The notes under the pieces were generated by a model. The model saw nothing but the letters and a program-made list of their open reading frames with translations, made no database searches and had not been told where the DNA came from. Positions 54,955 to 64,000 of a DNA stretch of 64,000 nucleotides are shown piece by piece. Numbering within the stretch: position 1 is the stretch's first letter; each line of letters starts with the position of its first letter. The stretch is from Zarea fungicola (lineage: Eukaryota > Ascomycota > Sordariomycetes > Hypocreales > Cordycipitaceae). The stretch spans positions 1 through 64,000 of the forward strand of contig FWCC01000162.1 in the NCBI GenBank assembly GCA_900169235.1, given 5' to 3'. The position numbers were made by a program, and so were the translations under genes.

Positions 54955-57227
54955 TTTGAAGGTGTTTTGTGTTGTGAATGCGAGATTCTATGTGTCCTTT
55001 CGGAAAGTCTGAAGTAGAGCGTGTTAGCAAGAAGCTATCCCTCGATTCATCAAAGGCCGACGAGGCTCGAGGGAGAGAAGACATACGTAAATTCGCAGAT
55101 CGGATGCTTGAACCGGGTATGCGAGACAAAGAGCAGAAGGGAAGAAAATTTCCAAAGCTGATGGTGGGAGGAGGAGTTTTAAAAGGTTCGGCGGGGGAGG
55201 GGTGGAGAGGGAGTGAAAAAAAAAAATCTGGCTGGTGGCAGCTGGCGCGCGGGGCAACGAGCGAGAGTGGCGGGACCCTTCTGGTCCACTAGCCCTAACA
55301 AACCAGAGGTTGTTTTGTTTTTAGCCTGCCTAGAGAGGTGGGCGATGCACAAAAAAGATTTTTTTTCACTTAGTCTTCACCTAGTCTTCACTCCTTGATG
55401 AATAGTTCCATAATTTTGGAGGGCTCCTAGCCAATGAGGCTCTGTATACAGAAGTGAGTGAACTCTGACTGGACGTCACACCAAGAGCTTCGAGTCTCCA
55501 TCTCAGGGCATCAGGCATTCATTTTCTGTGGCGGTATAGAGATCCAAGAGTGGATTCAAAAGTGGCAATGTGATGATATTGAGTCGACCGGTGTGGAATG
55601 ACAATTATCTATTCTGTCGTTGTTGCGTGGTGCTGTGACTTTGCTGTGACTCTTTTGGCCGCCCAGCTCTGTCTCAATAACCCCTCCATGCCCCTCACTA
55701 CCAGTGTTGACGCCGCCACGCAGATTTTTCAGTGCTGCGACAGGCCAATCCAGGCCAGGGTGTAAAACCGCTGCGGGCCTTTATTACGTCGTAGTCAGGT
55801 TCCTACAGGCATCCAGATGCGTAACATGCGGCCTAATCGCCTGCACTTGCGGCGTGCCCGCCTTGCATCCATGAAACCAATCGGGAGGGGCTGGGTTGCC
55901 TATGCGACCAGGCTCTGATGACCAGGTTCCTGTACTTTTTTTAATTCTCCTTCCCCTCCCAGCTTCTTGAAAGTGGCGCTTCTGCGGGATATGTTCTCCG
56001 TACGGAGCATGATAATACTTCAGTTGTTATTAGTAGCGCGAAAGGCCTCACTGCATGTTCGCAAAGGTGGGGTGGGGGGGTTACTTATCTGTCTTGGCTA
56101 GCTCGAAGAAAAATTTCCCATGCCGCCACACACACAGAGACAAGGATTTCATTGTAAAGTCTAGATGTGGCGAGTTGATTGTTTAATGGTATACTCGTAT
56201 TAGGTATTTGAGGCTTCACATTGGCGGGGGAGCCAAGCAATTATTCTAAATGGGATGCCATGGCCCAATCAACTGTGGCTGGGGATTTGCGTAGCTGGAT
56301 AGGGTAGCTCGCAGCTTCAAACGGGCAGTGGCAGCTTATAACCATGGATGAGTCTGCAATCAGCTAGACTACGATTTTAACTATACGGCTAATATATAAG
56401 CTTTGTTGATTTTTAGGCGAGGCATTGAAAGCTCGCTTTATGCTACACTTATTCCTGACAATTAAAAAATGTTGCGCTGGTGCAAAAGCTGTCTAGTAGC
56501 TATCCGTCTACGTGTGAGGCTATCATATTACTGGTAGCATACCAGAAGGTAAATAAATGCCTGAGGCCACAGTTTGAGAAGCTCTCAGCCCAGAGCCAGC
56601 ATTTTTCTTGTGGTGGCCGACGGAGCTCAATAACGCACCGGGTCAACAGTCAAGGCCGCTTGATGCTGCCATCAACAATCACATGAATGAAAAAGGTCAA
56701 AATCAAGATAAATTACCAGTACTCTGGTTGTCAGGAGCGGTTGCATATTGGACGCCAATGGCTATTAAAATCGCTCTCTGCACCTGTTTCCACCCCAGAC
56801 ATGCAGGTTCCAATCTCCAGACAAGTATATGATGCTGGTTCAAGTTAGCCTGTACCTTATAACCGGTTGGAATTGGCGCGGCTATATTGTACTCTTTATC
56901 AAGTAACCTCTGTGCCATGAAATGTTTCAGTGCAGTTCAAAGGGGCAGCTGGTGGGCCGTAACCCCCTACAACGCCCTGTAACTTACCCCAGAACCCCTT
57001 GTAGCCTTTCCCCAGCTCCCTTGTGCCGGCCGATCGGCATTCCGCGGCTAAAGAATCAAGCCGAGCCTCACCAAAACTTCGGCTCAGCTTCACACAAGGG
57101 TTTGTCCAAGACTTTTTTTTCCCCTTCCCTTTCGCCAGCAGCTCCTTCTTAATACTTCATCACCATCCAATTCATCCCCCATCTTCCTCCCCCGTTGTCA
57201 TCCCACACATCTCAATTGGCAGCTATC
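54955..57227. promoter_or_regulatory. Divergent region between TEF1 and PrpD genes
   Basis: A 2.3 kb spacer carrying the TEF1 promoter on its left side and the PrpD promoter on its right, which is strongly CT-rich at about 57110-57220. The left part contains purine-rich tracts on the plus strand (pyrimidine-rich in the TEF1 sense), as in strong fungal promoters. No additional gene is convincing in the middle. Confidence 0.5.
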
Positions 57228-59098
57228 ATGTCCACTGTCAACCGTAGTCTGCGTTCCGCCTCCAAGCAGTTGCGTCTCCAGCCTACCCGCCTCGGCTCGT
57301 CAGCTTGCGCCGCTACCATCCGCTCGGCCTCCGTCGGCGCCCTTCGCATCACCGGGTCCCAGATTCCTGCCTCTCGCAGCAACTTTTCCACCTCAACATC
57401 AAAATTATCTGGCGCGCCCATTATGGCTTCCAATTCGAGAGAATACGATCCTGAGATCAAGGATATTGCCGACTTTGTCGCCAACAAGACCATTGACTCT
57501 GAGCTTGCTGTAAGTTTTGTTCCCGTCCGAAGCCGCAATCGGAAGGCATCGCTACCCCGCGCTGACCTCAACGTTTTTCAACGTGGGGTTTTGGCTTGGT
57601 AGAGATGTTCTATGAGACTCAATTTTCTAACAATTGGTCCTTTAACAGTTTGACACTGCCCGATGGATTCTCCTCGATACCCTTGGCTGCGGTCTTGAGG
57701 GCCTGCGCTTCAAGGAGTGCACCAAGCTCCTCGGTCCCATTGTGCCCGGTACCGTTGTGCCCAACGGTACCAAGGTTCCCGGTACTCCCTTTGTCCTCGA
57801 TCCCGTCAACGGCGCCTTCAACATTGGTGCCATGATCCGATGGCTCGACTTCAACGACTGCTGGCTGGCTGCAGAGTGGGGTCACCCCTCTGACAACCTT
57901 GGTGCCATTCTCGCTGTCGCTGACTGGGTCAACCGCACCAACAAGGCCGGTGGCAACCTCGCTGGCGGCAAGATCTTCAACATCAAGGATGTTCTCGAGG
58001 CCATGATCAAGGCTCACGAGATTCAGGGCTGCCTGGCTCTCCTCAACTCCTACAACAAGGTCGGTCTCGACCACGTCGTCCTTGTCAAGGTTGCCTCCAC
58101 CGCCGTCGTCTCCAAGATGCTCGGCCTCAGCGAGAAGCAGATTGCCGACGCCGTTACCCAGGCCTGGGTCGACGGCCAGTCTCTCCGCACTTACCGCCAC
58201 ACCCCCAACACCATGTCCCGCAAGTCTTGGGCTGCCGGTGATGCTTGCCAGCGTGCCGTCAACCTGGCCCTCAAGGTTATGAAGGGTGAGGCTGGTGTTC
58301 CCACCGTCCTCTCCGCTCCCGTCTGGGGCTTCTACGATGTCCTCTTCAAGGGCAAGAAGTTTGAGTTCCAGCGCCCCTACGGCAGCTACGTCATGGAGAA
58401 TGTTCTCTTCAAGGTTTCCTACCCTGGTAAGTCTCTTTTGCCAACAAAACCCCCCTTATCTGCACCGTCACTAATATCTTGAAGCCGAGTTCCACTCCCA
58501 GACCGCTGTCGAGGCTTCCGAGAAGATCCACCACATCCTCAAGAAGATGGGCAAATCTGCCGCTGACATCAAGGAGATCACCTGCCGCACCCACGAGGCT
58601 TGCGTCCGAATCATCGACAAGCAGTTCAAGCCCATGGACAACTTTGCCGACCGCGACCACTGCATCCAGTACATGTGCTCCGTCATGCTCGTCTTTGGCC
58701 GCCTCGAGGCCACCGACTACACCGACGGCGGCGAGGCTGCCACCTCTGAGCTCGTCGAGTCCCTCCGCAAGAAGATCAAGTGCGTCGAGGACCCCCAGTA
58801 CACCCTGGACTACCACAACCCCGAGCTCCGCACCATCTCCAACGCCCTCACCGTCACTCTCAACGACGGCACTGTCCTCGATGAGGTTGCTGTCGAAGCT
58901 CCTCTCGGCCACCGTCTCCGTCGCGACGAGGCCAAGCCTGTCATCCTCGCCAAGTACAAGCGCCACCTCACCCCTCACTTGGCCGAGTCTCGCGTCAATG
59001 AGCTTGTCGAGCTGAGCCAGAACGCTGCCAAGCTTGAGAGCATGTCTGTTGACGAGTACGTCGACCTCTACACTGTTGAGAAGAGCAAGTTCCTGTAA
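57228..59098 (+). CDS. prpD: 2-methylcitrate dehydratase, MmgE/PrpD family, mitochondrial
   Basis: Dehydrates 2-methylcitrate to 2-methyl-cis-aconitate in the methylcitrate cycle, which removes toxic propionyl-CoA from odd-chain lipids and some amino acids. Exons 57228-57509, 57649-58426, 58485-59098 give 557 residues; introns of 139 and 58 nt. The N-terminus (about 65 residues) is rich in Ser, Arg, Ala and Leu with almost no acidic residue, a mitochondrial presequence. The PrpD fold follows: [101 protein letters not shown] and [18 protein letters not shown]. The start was chosen at the first ATG after a CT-rich leader. Codon use is biased, suggesting good expression. Iron-independent PrpD rather than AcnD, from the fold. 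Confidence 0.96.
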
Positions 59099-59255
59099 AT
59101 GCATCGCTGCAAATTTTGGCGCAGTGTATAGGAAATGGGAAGTAAAATAAAGAATGTATAATCTTACAATATTAAACTAGATAGAAAAAAAAAGAGCGAT
59201 TTTTAACTAATTTTTCTTCTCCATGATATTCGAACTCATGGTGGCTTACTGCCAT

Positions 59256-60012
59256 TTAAGTGTCTGCTTCATTCTGAACCGTTTGCTCCTGATGTGCTTT
59301 CATCGCTTCCAGGATACGCCTTGCCGTCTCCTCGGGAGCCAGCTCCGTCGTATCGATATCAACCCCGAGCCCTCCCGGAAACTTGAAGATTTCTAGTCTG
59401 TCCAGGAAGCCCGCCACCATGTCCGCGTCGACCAGCTTGCCGCTACTCGTCTCCTGCCGCTGCGGCCGCACCACGCGCTTCAAGTTTTCTTCGCGATCAC
59501 AGGCCAGGTAAATGGGAAGAAATGGGCGGTCTGCTTCGGCAGCGGCGATTTGATGCCACTGCGACCACTCACAACCAGTTTCACCACGGGTGAAGCAGTC
59601 TGCGGTTGAGCCGACTCTCCCCAGTAGGGAAGAAACGAAATTAGTAATTAAGACAAAAAGGCGTGGGGAAATTAATTTATTTTGTTGCAGGGCGGTATGG
59701 AAAAATAAGCGAGAATTTACCTGTAAAGATGAGTGTCTGTGCGATTTGCTCCTCTCTGCTCCCACAAGCGCTCTCCTCGTCTGTTGCCGGATGCACCACT
59801 GAACCATACATGGCGTCGCGCACCCGTATCCGCTCCGCGCTGTAGTCTGGATGGTCGCGTGGGAGTTTCACTTGGTCAATCAGGGCATGGTTATCAATAA
59901 GACGTGACCCAGGTAGAAGTCCATGGAGAGCGGTGGCGACGGTCAGTTTGCCAACGCCAGGAAATCCATTAATCCAGATATAGTAGCCGGGCATAATGAC
60001 GATTGTTTGCAT
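59256..60012 (-). CDS. P-loop kinase-like NTPase
   Basis: Small ATP-binding protein, possibly a small-molecule kinase. Exons 60012-59721 and 59599-59256 give 211 residues with one 121-nt intron. Walker A is at residues 16-24 (GFPGVGKLT); it has Gly-x4-Gly-Lys-x-Thr form. A short N-terminal strand (YYIWI) precedes it. The downstream strand RPFLPIYLACDREENLKRVVRP resembles the lid/R-rich region of AAA_33/chloramphenicol phosphotransferase-like kinases, and LVDADMVAGFL with a C-terminal helix follows. Such proteins are common in ascomycetes and are mostly uncharacterised. No transmembrane part. Substrate unknown. Confidence 0.82.
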
Positions 60013-61560
60013 GGTATTTCTCCATGGAGCTGAGAGAGAATTTGGGGCTTCTATCTAATTATTTATTTGTCTTTTGTTTGCCGCCTACATGCGATGATGA
60101 AATTATCGCCATAACTGTGTGACTTGCACCTGGCTCACATGGTGGAAGTCTATTGCAGCTGCTGTACTCGCATTGAATGCTTGTGACTCCTTTCGGGGCA
60201 AACACGCGAACCTAATCTGTAATTCGCCAACCAAACTTCTTCCAATCATCCATGACCAGATTCCGTCATCTACGCAGCGGGGATATGATCTGGGTTGATC
60301 ATCAGTTCTGCTTCGTGCCTCCCGCTGACGTTTAAATGCCCAACCGCACCACCAGGCATAACACAGAAGCTATCCATAACATCACAGATGTCGTAATTCA
60401 CACATGGTTATGTTTGTGGAACCACTGACCAAGTTGATGGCATGCATCATTGCCTTGGTCTCTCTCGATCATGTGGCCAAAGGCAGATAACGCCGAACCC
60501 GGAGTGAAAGTAAACTACATGCAACACATCCCCTGCTTATCACCCAAGCTCGGACGAAAATGTAACCTCAACAGCTTGAGAAACACCCATCTGCAAGGCA
60601 CGGCCCTTGATTCCGCCAAGTAAGAATCGTGACTGCCTAAGTAGCTTCTGCTGGGTCGGTTCTATTGACGTCGCTTTACTTTCCGTGGCATAGCGCCTAC
60701 GTACCCCAGACATCTTTTTGGCCGATGTGTTACACAGTTTGATCTATCAAATGTATCATGGTATAGTCTAAGTTCTCACTAATGGGAACGAATATGCACA
60801 GGTCGCAGAATAGGCATGGCGTTGTTGATGTTGTAGAGTCCGCTGCGTTCTTGTTCCCGTTTGTTTCAACATTATACGGGTCACCGACTTAAAAATTACT
60901 GACTTAGTAGCTTAATGCATCCGTTTTCAACTTGGAACGTTTCCTCCAGCTTCGTTGACCCAAGCATATTAACAACTTGACGAGGCTATTTGTGCTATAC
61001 GGCCTGTCGTTTAGCCCATCCTTCTGTTTAATCCCGAAGTGTTCGACAAAGCTAGCTCTGCACCACAGCTTCGGCTTTTGTTGAATGCCGGTCTGCGCCA
61101 GCATCTCCATTCGATCCAAGCGTTTTCGGAGCACTATCGATGCCACCCGGGCCGGCCCAAGAAGTCGGATCCACGGATACCAGGGCATTATCTCACCACT
61201 CCTACGCTGCTTTCAACTCAGCAGCTTGAACTTTGAATACTGACTCTATGATTCGCCGAATCTTCCCCCGTCACATAAATGCCCCTGACACATCTGGGTC
61301 AAATTGAGAGCTGGGGTGTTCTAGTGTAATGCATGTCTGCGGCGTTGCGCTCTTCATTCAACGTCAGTGCTTATTAGCGCCGTTGAGGAGCAAGACATCA
61401 CTTACGATACTACCTAAACTGGGCACTAGAAGACTAGAGACCAAGGCCGGCTTAAGCGTATCAGTCTAGAAAGCCGGTAGTTGAAGTCATGGGGCGTAGA
61501 CTTCACCGGCCGGTGTCGTTTGCCTAGTATAAGATAATGGAATCCCTGTTCATGTGAACC
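60013..61560. other. Intergenic region, no gene recognised
   Basis: About 1.5 kb without convincing genes; a 94-codon ATG-led minus-strand frame (61188-60904) shows no family resemblance. Confidence 0.5.
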
Positions 61561-62864
61561 GTGTCCGGAAACCCCCATCGTCTATATTATATCAAAGATT
61601 ACATCAAGTATCACACGAATACATTTAACCATTCTCCGTCTGGTATTGTCAGTTATGGCCCGGTTACATTGGATGGCTTCGCTATTTCAAAAAATGCGTT
61701 TCTCCCTGCTGCACCGCCTCTTCCCTGTCTCCCAGATGTATACTATGAGCCGTGGGAGGCAATTGCCAAGGACCTCCTGGCACTCATCCAACATCGTCAA
61801 CTGAGAAACCTAGTCAAGGGTCTACCACTTCTCGATACAGACCGTCTCATAACAGAGCCGGAGTGGAGAAGAGCCTATGTCGCGCTGTCGTACATATCAC
61901 ATGCCTATATTTGGAGTGGCGAAACACCAGAAGAGGTATCACGCATGAAAGAAACGCAGTTTCTTATTTCTATTTTCTGGCTCTGGTATCCGTTTTGGTG
62001 AATCTAGATCCTCCCAGCTCAACTGGCCATCCCTCTTCTCGCCGTTTCCACACACGTCAAGCTTCCAGCTGTGTTAACGTGTGCCGCTGTCAACATCTGG
62101 AACTACACGACTCTCAACACCGACACCAACACCGACACCAACACCGAGGTAACCACAGCCAGTAGCACCTGCAGCGCAACTCCCAACCTAACAGATCCCG
62201 ATGCCTTTGCCATATCGACCACATTCACCGGCACTGAATCCGAAACCTGGTTCCAGAAGATCAGCACCGCCATTGAAGCCCACGGCGGCAGCATCGTGGA
62301 CACCCTCCTCGTCGCCCTTCACGCCGTCCACACCCACACGCCAGAAAACGACCAGCGCCGCACCATCGCCCTCGCCCTCGCGCAGCTGCAGACGTGCTTG
62401 CGGCGGCGGCTGCACCCGAAACGACAACAATGTCAGCAAGAATGGCGACGACTACTATTTGGACACGCGGGCCTGTACACCCGGCCCGTACCGTCGGTTC
62501 CTCGCATGGGCGGCGCACATGGGCAGCATCCGGGCCCTCTCATTGCGGCGTGAATGTGACGTCGCCTCTGGTATCGGCAGCAAAGAGCAGCAAGAGCAGC
62601 GCACGCTGAAAACGGCGTTTGTCGGTGCGGCCGCGGCGCTGAGCGAGCTTCGCACCAAGCACATTCAGATTGTCGCGCGGTACATTGCGATGCCACTCAA
62701 AAAAAAAACCCTGGTTTGGGTCGATGCAGAGCCAGACTCTTCCCATTCTGTTGCCGTCCGGGCTGGGGGATGATGGAAGCAAAGGCACGGCGGGGACAAC
62801 CATATTGGAGTTTTTAAAAGGGCTACGCAATGAGACGTCCAAGACGGCGAGACTTGGGGACTGA
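61561..62864 (+). pseudogene. Decayed indoleamine 2,3-dioxygenase (IDO) gene
   Basis: IDO is a haem enzyme that opens the indole ring of tryptophan to N-formylkynurenine. Here the relics are clear but broken. The first exon (about 61561-61935) has the family segment LPDVYYEPWEAIAKDL, then LPLLDTDRLITEPEWRRAYVALSYISHAYIWSG; no in-frame ATG precedes it. A 72-nt intron (61936-62007) is intact. The second exon carries LPAQLAIPLLAVSTHVKLPAVL and the TFTGTESETWF stretch (to about 62400). The next expected segment of roughly 80-90 residues is missing and the frame shifts. A third frame then carries the C-terminal parts CTPGPYRRFL and ELRTKHIQIVARYI, the latter with the proximal haem His. At the A10 run (about 62699) the frame shifts again, to GTAGTTILEFLKGLRNE. 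The distal-pocket region is gone, so it cannot be functional. Fragments are unmistakable; I class it as a pseudogene. Confidence 0.82.
62116..62147 (+). repeat. 12-bp tandem repeat in the IDO pseudogene
   Basis: AACACCGACACC at 62116-62127 and 62128-62139, then a partial unit; read as Asn-Thr-Asp-Thr repeats in the pseudogene frame. Confidence 0.75.
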
Positions 62865-63150
62865 AGATGCTTTAGCTACCCAAAGTTGTGGTCGAAACAA
62901 AACTTTTGGCACAAACTCAAAGAATTAATAATCTTAATATTCAAACAGTCATATTCGTGAGTATCCCTCTTGTGTGGTATCCGTTCCGAGGCTTCGTCCC
63001 CATGCTTCCAAATTGCAGTTCGTTCCATGTATTTTCCAAGTTGTTACTGTTATCCCATAAGCTGAACAAACTTTTATGCTGTATCTTCAAAATATCCGGT
63101 TCGCCTATTCGCCTCTTTCGCACTGTTGGTTTGATTTTATGATTTTGATT
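62865..63150. other. Short intergenic region
   Basis: Between the IDO pseudogene and the MFS 3' end; AT-rich, no gene seen. Confidence 0.6.
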
Positions 63151-64000
63151 TTATTGGTTCTTGGCTGCGGCCTTCTTTAACGACGCCTTGGGTGTCTTGA
63201 GCAGCACAAACGCGGCACCGGCGACGACGGCAGTTCCCATGGCGCCGACATTGTAGGCGTATTCTCGGCCCGCCCACCAGTAGATGCTCGTAAACAGAAT
63301 CGGCCCCAGACCGCGACCAAGCTGGCCCCAGCTGCGCAGGTTGCCAAGCTTGCTGCCGCGCTCATTCTCGTCAGCCTCGAAGCTGCTCAGCGCATTCAGA
63401 CCCGTTACGACCGTCGCTGACGTTATCGCCAGGCAGGTGGCCGCGGCATAGAGTGTGCCTACGGTATTGAGGCGCGCGAGCAGAACAAACGCCGCCAGGC
63501 ATGCCGTTGTTCCAAGGCGGACGGAGGTCAGCGGCGGGAGTCGGCGCGTCATGCCACCTTGCAGCAGTGACGCCACGAGACCGATGAAACCGAGTAGGCG
63601 GCCGTTGTTGCCAGATGTAAAGGAGAAGAGGTCGTACGTCATGAAGGAGAGGGAGCTCTCCATGCCGGAGAAGAAGAGCAAGAAGACGAAATGCACAGCG
63701 TTGAGGACAATGTGCGAGTTTGTCCTCTCCACAGTCTTCTTAGGAGCATCAGTAGCATTTTTTCCATTTTTCTTTGCAGAACCGTTGCTACCTTGCTTCT
63801 TGCCAGTAATGGCGGGCAGTGTCTCTGGGAGGCAAAAGTAAAGGTAGACAGTCTCGAGGACGATGAGCGCCAGACTGAAACCAGCAGCGGTCGCAAAGGG
63901 GTTTGCCTTGACCGTTGAGATTGTGCTTAGCCATGCGCCGAGCGCGGGCCCAAAGGTAAATGCAATGGAGAAGCACGCGCCAATGATGGCCATGGTCGAG
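63151..64000 (-). CDS. MFS transporter, TetA/DHA1-like, 3' part (gene leaves window)
   Basis: Major facilitator superfamily protein of the drug/proton antiporter (tetracycline-resistance-like) type. The frame is open at base 64000, so the N-terminal half lies outside; at least 282 residues are visible. The visible part begins near helix 4/5 (GACFSIAFTFGPALGAWLS, the antiporter motif C GPxLGxxL), and shows further helices LALIVLETVYLYFCLPE, VLNAVHFVFLLFFSGMESSLSFMTYDLFSF, GFIGLVASLLQGGMTRRL, RLGTTACLAAFVLL, AATCLAITSATVVTGL and VGAMGTAVVAGAAFVLL. A cytosolic Lys/Asn-rich loop separates the two halves. The soluble C-terminus is short and Lys-rich. No intron in the visible part. Substrate unknown. 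Confidence 0.9.
   Translation of the reverse strand, partial: STMAIIGACFSIAFTFGPALGAWLSTISTVKANPFATAAGFSLALIVLETVYLYFCLPETLPAITGKKQGSNGSAKKNGKNATDAPKKTVERTNSHIVLNAVHFVFLLFFSGMESSLSFMTYDLFSFTSGNNGRLLGFIGLVASLLQGGMTRRLPPLTSVRLGTTACLAAFVLLARLNTVGTLYAAATCLAITSATVVTGLNALSSFEADENERGSKLGNLRSWGQLGRGLGPILFTSIYWWAGREYAYNVGAMGTAVVAGAAFVLLKTPKASLKKAAAKNQ

Noticed and set aside
60904..61188. 94-codon ATG minus-strand frame
   Set aside because: Basic, no motif and no promoter features; could be a relic but cannot be supported.

Overview
This window is nuclear DNA of a filamentous ascomycete (Pezizomycotina). Genes carry short introns (about 50-140 nt) with GT..AG ends and CTAAC/CTGAC-like branch sites, long intergenic spacers, two Zn2Cys6 regulators, a PTH11-type receptor, a GH3 beta-glucosidase and a 460-residue EF-1alpha with four introns. 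The gene families fit Sordariomycetes, probably Hypocreales; genus cannot be fixed by reading alone. All exon boundaries below were placed by hand, and spliced lengths were checked to be multiples of three.

Layout. 0-13 kb: fumarase (-), then across a 1.8 kb shared promoter a WHI3/Scw1-type RNA-binding protein (+), then a five-intron Zn2Cys6 regulator (-). 13-22 kb: an eight-exon secreted GH3 glucosidase (+, divergent from that regulator), a four-exon ferric reductase (+) with an iron-GATA-like site upstream, and a small cysteine-rich secreted protein (-). 22-34 kb: gene-poor, holding only a PTH11-like membrane protein (+) and an amidase (-). 34-45 kb: an AVT-type amino acid transporter, an FMN reductase, a second Zn2Cys6 regulator, a small HPr-like protein, a class I methyltransferase, a tubby/LURP-like protein (-) and a short-chain dehydrogenase. 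45-60 kb is mostly conserved housekeeping: a zinc-finger protein (-), the splicing factor SF3b10 (YSF3), NSE3 of the SMC5/6 complex (-), mitochondrial SLS1, TEF1 (-), a PrpD-type 2-methylcitrate dehydratase and a P-loop kinase (-). 60-64 kb holds a decayed indoleamine 2,3-dioxygenase gene and the 3' part of an MFS transporter (-) that leaves the window.

How the genes relate. Mitochondrial and central metabolism is served by fumarase, PrpD and SLS1. Nutrient acquisition is served by the GH3 enzyme, ferric reductase, amino acid transporter and MFS protein. The 37.0-45.3 kb stretch (FMN reductase, Zn2Cys6 factor, HPr-like, methyltransferase, dehydrogenase) looks like accessory DNA and could be co-regulated, but no polyketide, peptide or terpene synthase is present.

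Most notable observation: the 116-residue protein at 40013-40429 aligns without gaps over its first half to bacterial PTS phosphocarrier HPr, with the phosphorylatable His15 replaced by Asp while Arg17 is kept. Fungi have no PTS, so this may be a domesticated, phospho-dead HPr.
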